Shown: in pieces, positions 34,901-45,074 of the stretch
Layout: every line of letters begins with the position of its first letter
Position numbering within the stretch: the first letter of the stretch is position 1
Assembly (NCBI RefSeq): GCF_001484045.1
Contig: NZ_CP013128.1
Span: 1 to 64,000 of the forward strand
Direction of reading: 5' to 3'
Origin: Mycoplasma sp. (ex Biomphalaria glabrata)
GTDB taxonomy: Bacteria; Bacillota_I; Bacilli_A; Mycoplasmatales; GCF-1484045
Length of the DNA: 64,000 nt
Made by a program: the position numbers and the translations under genes
Notes under the pieces: model-generated
The model's input: only the letters and a program-made list of their open reading frames with translations
What the model was told of the DNA's origin: nothing
Database searches by the model: none

Positions 34901-35127
34901 GGAATATAACCACGAAAAGGATCGGTATTTGAATTACTGTTTGGGTTTTCTCCACTCACTGAAGAAAAAATCTCACCATTCGAAGCGTTAAGAATATTAT
35001 CGCCTTGGTGAGATTTTAAGTTATTATTTGAAGCCAATACCCCAGGTTCTGCCAATTTTGAAATTGGATCTATAGCAGTTGTTGTTAAGGTTGAAAAAAT
35101 TGCAAATAATTTTAATTTTCTATTCAT
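25936..35127 (-). CDS. Giant repeat-containing surface protein, about 3060 residues
   Basis: One unbroken frame of 9.2 kb. The ATG at 35127 follows GGAGTG; the N-terminus MNRKLKLFAIFSTLTTTAIDPI is a signal peptide without lipobox. The body carries many degenerate repeats of about 80-160 residues built around an aromatic YYGY/YFGY motif preceded by FKNNE-like acidic helices and followed by GL..L..F..GI. Near the C-terminus a helix (WVIPVIIAGAAVLIFGPTGFFVI) precedes a basic tail ending FYKRK, so most of the protein would be outside the cell. A paralog at 62301-64000 shares this C-terminus. Adhesin or antigen is the likely role (inference). Confidence 0.9.
30640..32170 (-). repeat. Recent internal repeats of the giant surface gene
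   Basis: Blocks encoding SDVDKLLVNFTEGTELTASGII and GLWELK...GI recur at about 30.65-30.80, 30.90-31.05, 31.15-31.30 and 31.98-32.16 kb. The stretches 30917-31051 and 32027-32161 look almost identical at the base level, and 31410-31560 repeats 30020-30180. Such direct repeats can recombine to change protein length. Confidence 0.8.
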
Positions 35128-35141
35128 GAAGTTCACTCCAC

Positions 35142-35218
35142 ATGACTTATTGAAATAGTTATGTTTTTCAAATAACTAAGAATCTCTATTAAGTCATTTT
35201 ATTTATATCAATATTATA
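35142..35218 (-). promoter_or_regulatory. Promoter and structured leader of the giant surface gene
   Basis: On the minus strand a TATAAT (35213-35218) precedes a leader that holds an interrupted inverted repeat: ATGACTTA (35142-35149) pairs with TAAGTCAT (35190-35197), and inside it TAGTTAT pairs with ATAACTA. The hairpin lies just before the ribosome binding site and could affect stability or translation. Confidence 0.55.
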
Positions 35219-35251
35219 ACACTCATTAAAAAAATGGGTTTTTGGAGGTTG

Positions 35252-35956
35252 TTATTTTTTTTCAATAAGAAAAGAAATTACACTCATTAAGTAAAATGTG
35301 GCAGTTTCCATTCTTAATATTCTTTTACCAAGAGAAATTGGTTTTCATTGTGCTTTTTGTAATATTTCAACTTCCCTTAAATCAATTCCGCCTTCTGGAC
35401 CGATTAGAAAGTAATTAAAATTTTCTTGTTTAAAGTTATCTAACTTTAATTGATTATCCGTATCTGCTAATTCATAGCAGTAATAACCCTCTTTATTTTT
35501 AACTCAGTCACTTAATTTTTGAATCGGAGTAATAATTGGCATGGTGTTGCGATTCGATTGTTCAGCAGCTTCTTTAGCGATTTTTGATCAACGTTCAATT
35601 TTCGTGTCGTCAATTTTATTAACTATTGAACGAGTCATCAAAATTGGCGTTATTTCGTGGCAACCTAGTTCAGTTAATTTTTGAATAATAAGATCCATTT
35701 TTTCGTTTCTTGTTAAACCAATCGCTACAGATATTTTAATTGGTAATTCAGTATCTTCATCTAATTCTTGAATGATTTCTAATTTACAATTATCTTTATT
35801 TATTGCTACTAACTTAGTTAAAATTTTTCTGTTATTAAAAATAATCATTATTTCTTCATTAATTTTAAATCTCATTACATTTTTAGCGTGGTGAAAGTCA
35901 TTATCTCGCAAATAGAAATTATTATTTTCAATATGATTCAAAAAATATTTTTGCAT
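35252..35956 (-). CDS. rsmE: 16S rRNA (uracil-1498-N3)-methyltransferase
   Basis: 234 residues. N-terminal PUA-like part (HHAKNVMRFKINEEIMII), then the SPOUT knot: KISVAIGLTRNEKMDLIIQK, ELGCHEITPI, R..RW.KIAKEAAEQSNR, LIGPEGGID and LGKRILRMETA, all RsmE signatures. Acts on assembled 30S subunits. Monocistronic, with A/T-rich flanks. Confidence 0.93.
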
Positions 35957-35981
35957 ATACTCTAATTATAGTTTTTTTCGT

Positions 35982-37364
35982 CTAGGCAATTGTATAGAAA
36001 ATAAAATAAGCAATAAAAAATGGGACTAGACAATATAAAGAAATTGGAATTTCTTTATATTTACCCGTACAAGTTTTGATGGCAATATAGTAAAGAAATC
36101 CAAATGCAATACCAGCTGATATAGAATAACTTAGCAATATTATTAAGATTGTTAAAAATGAACCAACATATGTGACAAAATCTTTATGCTCAAGTTTCAA
36201 TACTTGAGTAAACATCAAAGCCCCTACTACAATTAAAATTGGGTCGGTGATGGCTGATGAAAACAATGAAGTAATCGGAAATAATGGCAAAACTAGCAAA
36301 AATAATACCGATGTTACAATTGCTGAAGCGCCATGTTTTGCTCCTTGTGAAATACCAGAAGATGATTCAACATAACATGCAGCATTACTTGTTCCTAAAG
36401 AAGCCCCAACAACGGTTGATACACCCTCAATTAAAGTAATGCTTTGAAAGTTTTTAATATTTCCTTTTTTATCATATAACTTCCCTTGTTCAGCTAAACC
36501 AACTAATGTTCCAGTCATATCAAAGAACATTACAAATAAAAATGTAAATACAGCAACGTATCCAGCGAAATGAGTAAATACATCAGGGATATGAGTTCAT
36601 CCATTTAAAAATGTCTTCCCTACTTTTGAAAAATCAAAATTTTGAGTCTCGATACTTGGTAGAGCTTCTTCTTTAATATTCCCTGCATAATGTAAAATAA
36701 CTCCGATTATAATTGAAATTGCCATCGCTAAAATAAATGCATATTGTAAACGCAATGCATAAAAGACAAAAGCTAAAAGAAGCGTAATTAATGATAATAT
36801 TACTCCTCACTTTTTTAAATTTCCGAAAGTTGTAGCTGTTGTTGGATCTTGGGTAATTATTCCTGTTTGTTGCAATCCGATGTAAGCAATAAATAGACCA
36901 ATTCCAGCACCAATTGATAATTTAAGATCTCTTGGGATAACGTCGACAATAATTTTGCGTAAAGGAGTAATACCAATTACTGTGAACAAAACTCCACTAA
37001 TGATACTAGAAGATAAAGCAATATCTAAAGCATTTGGAACATTTCCCAATAGTTTACCTACTAGGGTAAATGCAAAAAAAGCATTTAAACCCATTCCTGG
37101 TGCCATTCCGATTGGAACATCAGCAAATAAACCAATTAAAAGTGTTCCTAAGAATGAAACAACTACTGTTGCAAAAAATAATGCAAATTTAACAGATGAG
37201 ACTTCATTATCTGTGGGATGATATGCTCCCAATAAAATTGATGGATTTACAAAAACAATGTAAACCATACTTAAAAAAGTTGTAATTCCGCCAATAATTT
37301 CAAATCTTAATTGCCTCCTATCTTTTTTTAGAAGGTATTTAATCGTAGAAATGCTTTGGAACAT
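35982..37364 (-). CDS. NCS2-family purine permease (AzgA-like)
   Basis: 460 residues, about 12-14 membrane helices. Marks of the AzgA/PbuG branch: GMAPGMGLNAFFAFTLV, FFDMTGTLVGLAEQG and GASLGTSNAACYVESSSGI. Predicted uptake of adenine, guanine or hypoxanthine, needed because Mollicutes do not make purines. AAAGGG precedes the ATG and overlaps the stop of the upstream hypothetical gene. Confidence 0.92.
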
Positions 37365-37368
37365 ATAT

Positions 37369-38075
37369 TTAACCCTTTATATAGAAGATGACTTTTTCTT
37401 TTTTAATTGGAATATCATCAATATTTTGATATCCGATTAACGAAATAATACGTTGTTTTGCAGTGACATCAAAATGAGTATCTAATAATTTAGTTATTTT
37501 TTCAAGTATTCGATTATTTTTACATACTACATAAAATTCTTCCGGATTTAGATTATGTTTTTTAATAAATTGAGTAATGATTTTACTGTTTTTAACATTT
37601 AAATTAATGATCTTGCATGATTCAATGTGGTTAGCATCTTCAACAATATATTTTTCAGTCGGAATTCACTCATCTACATTATCAATTAAAACAGCTGTTG
37701 TTGTTTTATTTATTTTATTTTTAATTTTTCCGTACTGTTCGTGTGTCAATAAACATGATCTTAAAAATTCTTTGTAAATTATTTCATTAAAATTAGAACT
37801 CTTTTTTGATAAAACATTTAAGTAATCAATGATTATTTTTTTAATTCGTTTGCTTGTGCAGACAATGACTATTTTTTGACGTTCATAGTCATAGCGTTTA
37901 AATAATTTATCAAGTGTATTTTTAACATCACTAACGCTTATACATATCTCTTTTAATTCATTTTGACGTTCTAATAAAATATCTTCAAAAGTATCGGTTA
38001 CATCTTTTTCAGTTCAAGAATCAATTATTATAGTTGATTCTTGAATTCCATATTTTTTTTCTTAAATATTCTCAT
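37369..38075 (-). CDS. Hypothetical protein, frameshifted in a T8 tract
   Basis: ATG at 38075 opens MRIFKKK, then the A8 tract (T8 38053-38060) is one base short of reading into a good 225-residue frame (YGIQESTIIIDSWTEKDVTDTF... to IFYIKG). With A9 the product is about 235 residues, soluble. Segments such as QKIVIVCTSKRIKKIIIDYL hint at a Rossmann-like core, but no motif decides it. Upstream of and co-oriented with the permease gene. Confidence 0.6.
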
Positions 38076-38101
38076 CTAGTTTAATTATATAAAAAACTAG
38101 A

Positions 38102-39198
38102 TTATTCGTTTGATTCACAATCATGATCGTCATCTTCAAAATCAAATTTGTAATAATTTTCAGTTACTAAAATTTTTACTAATTGTTCTGTTCTTTTTAT
38201 AACGTCATCAAAACAAAAATTATTTTTTTCACGCAAATCCATTAATACTTCGTAATTATTTTCTTTTTTACCGGTAACTAGATAACAAGAAGGATAAATT
38301 GTAATTTTTTCTTCAAAAAGTTTATTTGAAGCTTTAATATTACTTTCATTATCAATAATTAAAAGATTACCTAATTTATCAAAATTTTCTTCCCATTTTT
38401 TATTAAAAGAATCTCCATCTTCAATTTTTTTACTTTCAAAAAAATCTTTTCATAATCTATTTTCTCTCGGAATAATGTGTTCTAAAGAATTATAGTCATA
38501 ATTTTTACCCTCCAAGTGTGCTATTTTTCTTATCATGTTTTTAGCAGCAGTTGGCGGTAAACTATTACTTTTTAATTTTCGAGCAAAATCATTTAAAGGC
38601 GAAAAACCAAAAATATAGTTTTCCGTCATATTTTTAATTCCTGCATATAATTTATTGTATGAATCTTTAATGTCGTCGCTTATAAAGTTATCGAAAAAAC
38701 TTCCTATAGATAGTCCGGTTCCTTTACTTACATGTAATCTACTTCTAAAGAGAATAAAATTTTTAACAATTTAAGATTATTTTTCATCGGCATCATAAGT
38801 CTAAAATCGTGAGGTTTTGCTTTATATTTTGTATCAACATCCTCAGTATATGCATTATTACATGAAAGTTTTTTTATTTTTGATTTCAAGTTATCATCTA
38901 ATTTTATAGCTCCGCCTACTGGTTTTCATTGCCCATCTCTATTAGAATAAATTACCAACAAGCGATTATTGGTATCTCTAATGTTCGCAATTACTCCAAT
39001 AGTGACACGAACTTCTTTTTCATTTTTCAAGAAAACTTTTGTTTTACCATTCGGGTTATTATAGATAATAAAACCATTCGTTTTATTTTTAAATTTTCTT
39101 TGAATTCAAATAGATGATTTGTCAAAAAAGAATAAAATAAAATTTGCTGCCAATCCGATTAAAACTGCATAAAGTATATTCATTATTAATTTATTCAT
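38102..39198 (-). CDS. CBASS-like effector: TM helix, S-NUDIX domain and DUF1524/HNH tail (frameshifted)
   Basis: Start at 39198, overlapping the end of the CD-NTase frame. One N-terminal helix (IMNILYAVLIGLAANFILFFF), then a degenerate NUDIX domain (GVIANIRDTNNRLLVIYSN, GQWKPVGGAIKLDD, DFRLMMPMK) as in SMODS-associated NUDIX effectors. At A5 (38760-38764) the frame is one A short; adding it continues into SRLHVSKGTG... and an HNH core SLEHIIPREN..LW...KLGNLLIIDNESN, the DUF1524 pattern. About 365 residues if joined. Unshifted, the product ends after the NUDIX part (about 150 residues). Confidence 0.72.
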
Positions 39199-40108
39199 TA
39201 ATTATATCATTCAATTGATAATTTAATTTTCTATTCAATGCATCCAAAACATCTTTAAGCGAAAATTTATTAAATATCATGTAAAGTTCTTTAGCTGAAG
39301 TGTTTAAATCATTATAATTTTTAATTAGATTAGATTCAGGAGATTATTTTAGATTAAACGAAGATCGTCAAGACGATTCGTATAAAAATTTTTTAATCAA
39401 ATTGAAAGTATCATCATCTCTTAGAGAGATTACTAAATCTGTTATATAAATTGAAGTTATTCCTCTTAAATGATTACGTGAAAACAAATGTTTAAGAATT
39501 AAAATAGCATTTCTTTTGCTGTTTTTTCCGTTTGATTCATCCAATGCTTTTGATTGTCTATTAAAAGTTGCTTTTGGATCCGAGATTTTTAATTCATAGG
39601 AAGAATTATTATCAGAAGTTCTCCTTAAATGAAGTAATTCATCATTTTTATAAAAACTAATCGAATTAATTTTAGGTTTAACATAAATAACAAAATCTAT
39701 ATGAAAATTTGGTTTATTTAAATTGTTCATAAATTTTATAGTAACAACAGGTTTTTTATCTTTAACAGTAACGTTTAATTTATAGTAGTTATTCAACTTT
39801 TCTCTTATTCAAGGAATTAATTTTTCCTTAAATCTTATTGCATCAGAAAGTTCGGTTCCTTCTTCTAAAACGATACCATAATCGATATCAAAATCATTAT
39901 CATGATATTTAACACCTGTTCTAATTTTATAACTACCTAAATTAAATTCTCCCACGATTTTCAAATTTTGTTGTCTTGAAAACTCTTTAACAAATTCAAT
40001 AATTTTATCTCTTCTGCTACGAATTTCATCATAAATATCATCGCTAATTTTTAATTTTGATGCAAATTTATCTAATACATCACTTATTTTTTGTTCATTA
40101 ATATTCAT
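39191..40108 (-). CDS. CD-NTase (SMODS nucleotidyltransferase) of a CBASS-like system, with early stop
   Basis: ATG at 40108 after GGAGGG. The catalytic core is clear: GEFNLGSYKIRTG (helix with GS), NDFDIDYGIV (DxD metal ligands) and FHIDFVIYV (third Asp), then the helical SKRNAILILKHLF segment of cGAS/DncV-like enzymes. An in-frame TAA at 39344-39346 gives 254 residues. The same frame then stays open for about 50 codons (SPESNLIKNYNDL... to NDIINE) and ends overlapping the effector ATG, so full length was probably about 305. It would make a cyclic nucleotide signal on phage infection (family knowledge). Confidence 0.82.
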
Positions 40109-40127
40109 TATTTTTCCCTCCTGCAAA

Positions 40128-41282
40128 TTATAGAAAAGTTTTAACTCTCCTTGCAAAACTCTTATTTAAATCTTCTGAACGATCTTTTTGAACGTTTGAA
40201 AGAAATGCTTTCTCATCTTTATTTAAATGAGATGGAATGTTAACATGGATTTCCACAATCAAATCTCCAATTGTTGTATTGCTTCTTAAGTTAGGAATTC
40301 CTTTTTGTTTTACTTTCAATAATGTTCCGTGTGCTGTTCCAGCTGGAATTTTAATTTTAACATCACCATAATATGTTGGAACATATAATTCAGCCCCTAA
40401 AATAGCATCTGAATAATCAATTGGTAAAATAATTTTTAAATCATTTGTTCATTCTTCATTACGAATGATACGTTCAAATATCTGATTTTTTTCAATATTA
40501 ACTTCAACATATAAACTTCCAGCTGGGCCACCATTTATACCAGGTTCTCCAAAACCAGTTACTTCGATACGTTGACCTGGATAAATTCCTTTTGGGATTT
40601 TAATGACTTTTTCTACTTTTTGTGCCACAATTCCCTTGCCATGACACGCTGAACATTTCTTTAAAATTAATTTTCCTTTACCATGACAATCAGGACAGGC
40701 TGATTGCATTTCAGTATAACCCATCATTGTTCGAACGCGTTGGCGAACCATCCCTTTTCCGTTACATGTTCGACAGACGCTAATATCAGCTGGTGAAGCA
40801 GCACCACTACCATGACAGTGTGAACAACTTACATGCTGTTCTAGTGTTTTTTTAATTTCTGTACCGAATACAACATCACGAAGATTAATACTTACGCGCA
40901 TTAGTAAGTCGTTTCCACGTTGTGGAGCATTAGGGTTAGCAGATCTTGAACCGCCACCAAAACCACCAAAAATATTATTTAAAATGTCTTCAAAAGAATT
41001 TTCACCAGCGAAACCGCCACCAAATCCGCCGAAACCACCAGCACCGCCGCCACCTTGTTCTGCAGCATGACCAAATTGGTCGTAAGCTTGTTTTTTATTA
41101 GGATCGCTTAGTGTTGCATAAGCTTCAGAAATTTCTTGAAATTTCTTTTGCGTATCTGGGTCCTCTTTATTAACGTCGGGATGATACTTTTTCGCTAATT
41201 CACGAAATGCCTTTTTGATTTCTTGTTCGGATGCACCCTTTTTTAAACCCAAGACTTCATAATAATCTCTTTTTTGTCTCAT
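40128..41282 (-). CDS. dnaJ: Chaperone DnaJ
   Basis: 384 residues. J domain with HPD ([11 protein letters not shown]), Gly/Phe-rich linker, four zinc-binding CxxCxGxG repeats ([32 protein letters not shown]) and C-terminal substrate-binding domain. Stimulates DnaK. The CBASS-like genes begin 19 bases behind its stop. Confidence 0.98.
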
Positions 41283-41299
41283 TTTTCACTCCTTATATA

Positions 41300-41325
41300 A
41301 CAAAAAGAGGTTGCCCTCTTTTTGT
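41300..41325 (-). terminator. Hairpin between dnaK and dnaJ
   Basis: ACAAAAAGAGG / CCTCTTTTTGT, 11-bp stem with loop TTGC and a T-rich arm in either direction. It likely terminates much dnaK transcription and lowers expression of dnaJ and the genes beyond. Confidence 0.8.
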
Positions 41326-41334
41326 AGTAAACAA

Positions 41335-43149
<1,815 letters not shown>

Positions 43150-43153
43150 TTAT

Positions 43154-43180
43154 TTAGCAATCAAATTTATCAATTGCTAA
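43154..43180 (-). promoter_or_regulatory. CIRCE operator 1 of dnaK
   Basis: TTAGCAATC-N9-AATTGCTAA, one mismatch between arms. HrcA binding site between the dnaK -10 box and the start codon. Confidence 0.9.
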
Positions 43181-43182
43181 AT

Positions 43183-43188
43183 ATTATA
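43183..43188 (-). promoter_or_regulatory. -10 box of dnaK
   Basis: TATAAT on the minus strand between the two CIRCE elements; a TTGCAA at 43208-43213 may be the -35. Confidence 0.7.
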
Positions 43189-43200
43189 TTAGCATTTTTT

Positions 43201-43227
43201 TTAGCAATTGCAATATCTAATTGCTAA
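43201..43227 (-). promoter_or_regulatory. CIRCE operator 2 of dnaK
   Basis: TTAGCAATT-N9-AATTGCTAA, perfect 9-9-9 inverted repeat. It overlaps the grpE stop codon and the likely -35 region, so HrcA would block polymerase binding. Confidence 0.92.
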
Positions 43228-43874
43228 ATATTTTTTGCTATTTTTACTTTGGCATATTTAATCACTTTATCGTTTAGTTTATATCCTTTTGATGCAACTG
43301 AATAAACATTACCATCCTTCACTTCATTTGTTTCAATATGTTCAACGGCTTCGCATTCATGATGATTAAATTCGTCACCGCGTTTAGGATTAATTTCCTT
43401 AACGTTTTGGTTTTCTAATCCTTCTTTTAGTTTTTGAAGGATCATTACAAAACCTTGACGTCATTTATTAATTTCTTCATTATCAGTTTTAGCATTTAGA
43501 GATGATTCTAATCATTCAATTGGTTGAATAAAATCATTCACTAATTTTTCTAATCTTTTTTGAACATTTTCATCTGATGATTTTAATTGACGTTGAAGAT
43601 GATTTTTTGTTTCCTGCATAATTTCAACATGTGAATCGTAATCTTTTGCTTTACGCTCATTTGTTTTTGCTTTTGACATTCAGGAATTCACAGAAATTTC
43701 TAATTCATTAGCTTTTTCCTTTAATTTTTTAATTTCTCTATCTTTTTTATCAATTTCAGTTTCTAATTCTAAAATTTGTTTTTTAAATTTTTTTGCTTCT
43801 TTTGGAGAAGCTTCTATTTCAATATCTTCGTTTTTTTCAATAATTTCTTCATTATTTAAATTTTCGTTAGTCAC
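43224..43874 (-). CDS. grpE: Nucleotide exchange factor GrpE
   Basis: 216 residues: acidic N-terminus, long coiled coil (residues 25-60 and beyond), then the C-terminal beta domain with GDEFNHHECEAVEH and KGYKLNDKVIKYAKVKI, the GrpE signature. Releases ADP from DnaK. Co-transcribed with hrcA. Confidence 0.95.
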
Positions 43875-43885
43875 GCTATACTCCT

Positions 43886-44929
43886 TTATTTTTTATCTAC
43901 GTTATATTCTTCTAAACGAATCGCCAACCATTTTAATAAACTATTAATTTTCATGTAATCCATTCGTTTCGGGCCAACTAGTGATATTTGTTTTGAACCA
44001 CTAGCATTAATATGGTCATAAGATGTTGACACGATAGCTAAATCACGATAATTAGTTCCAACATCCTCGCCAAAAATAACTTGTGGTTCATGTGTTTGAG
44101 AACTATTTATTATGTTTGTCTTTCCTGTCTTGTGATCTAAATGGTCTCAAATCGAATTTTCTTCAAAAAGTTGCAATATTTTTTTAATTTTTTCTGGGTC
44201 ATTAAATTCAGGATTACTTAAAAATTTATTTACACCAACAACACTCCGTGAAGTTGTATCTCCAATAATTAATTGTTTTATAATGTTTTGAAGCAATCGT
44301 TCATAATCTTGAACATTTTTAGAAACAATTTTCCCGATCATATCGATATTAATTGATAATTTTTCTAAATTAATTTCATTTAAACGTTCATTTAAATAAT
44401 CAACACATTTTTTTAAATCATCGATATCGATTTTTTTAGGAATATTAAAAACTTTATCTTGAACACTTCCATTCGTGGTTATTAGCAAGGCTAATGCAGT
44501 GTGAGAAGTTAAAGGAATTATTTCAATTTTCTTTAACTTGTGATTATTAGTTTTTTGAGAAACAATTGCTGCAACAGAAGTTAATTCACTAATAATTTTA
44601 CAAGATTCCTTAATTACTTCATCGATTGATAATACCCTTTCCTCAAAGAGAATTTCTAGTTTTTTTTGAATTTCTGAAGCTTCTTTATTCTCCATTAAAT
44701 TCTCGAAATAATAACGATACCCTTGCGTTGTCGGGATTCTCCCTGAAGCAAAATGATGTTTTTCAATCAAGCCTTTTTCTTCTAGCATAACCATGTCATT
44801 ACGAATAGTGGCGCTCGAACAATCAAGTTCATATTTTGTTAATAATTCATTGCTGCTTATTGGATTTGCAGTATGTAAATATTCTTCAATAATGTTTTTT
44901 AAAATTTGTTGTTGACGTTCATTAATCAT
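43886..44929 (-). CDS. hrcA: Heat-inducible transcription repressor HrcA
   Basis: 347 residues. N-terminal winged helix (NERQQQILKNIIEEYLHTANPISSNELL, SSATIRNDMVMLEEKGLIEKHHFASGRIPT) and the inserted dimerisation core. Binds CIRCE sites, all three in this window being its own targets. Ends 12 bases before grpE. Confidence 0.97.
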
Positions 44930-44939
44930 ACTATCTCTT

Positions 44940-44966
44940 TTAGCAATCTCACTACGAGTTTGCTAA
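44940..44966 (-). promoter_or_regulatory. CIRCE operator of hrcA-grpE
   Basis: TTAGCAATC-N9-GTTTGCTAA, one arm mismatch, 10 bases upstream of the hrcA start. Gives HrcA autoregulation. Confidence 0.92.
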
Positions 44967-45013
44967 TTTATATAATAGCATAATTTTGAAAAATATTATA
45001 AAAATATTCATCT

Positions 45014-45049
45014 AAATAAAAATAACGCCCATCGGCGTTATTTTTATTT
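45014..45049 (-). terminator. Terminator of surface gene A
   Basis: Perfect 16-bp stem ending in TAACGCC / GGCGTTA with loop CATC and T-rich flank. A similar TAACGC hairpin closes genes B, C, D and E. Confidence 0.92.
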
Positions 45050-45074
45050 ATTTAATAGAAAGAATAAGTGACTA

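Noticed and set aside
25936-35127. Many separate short genes split at TGA codons
   Set aside because: All pieces share one frame and the junctions checked are TGA, which codes for Trp here, so this is a single gene.
35128-35136. GTG at 35136 as start of the giant protein
   Set aside because: The ATG at 35127 has better spacing to GGAGTG and gives the same signal-peptide start as the paralogs.
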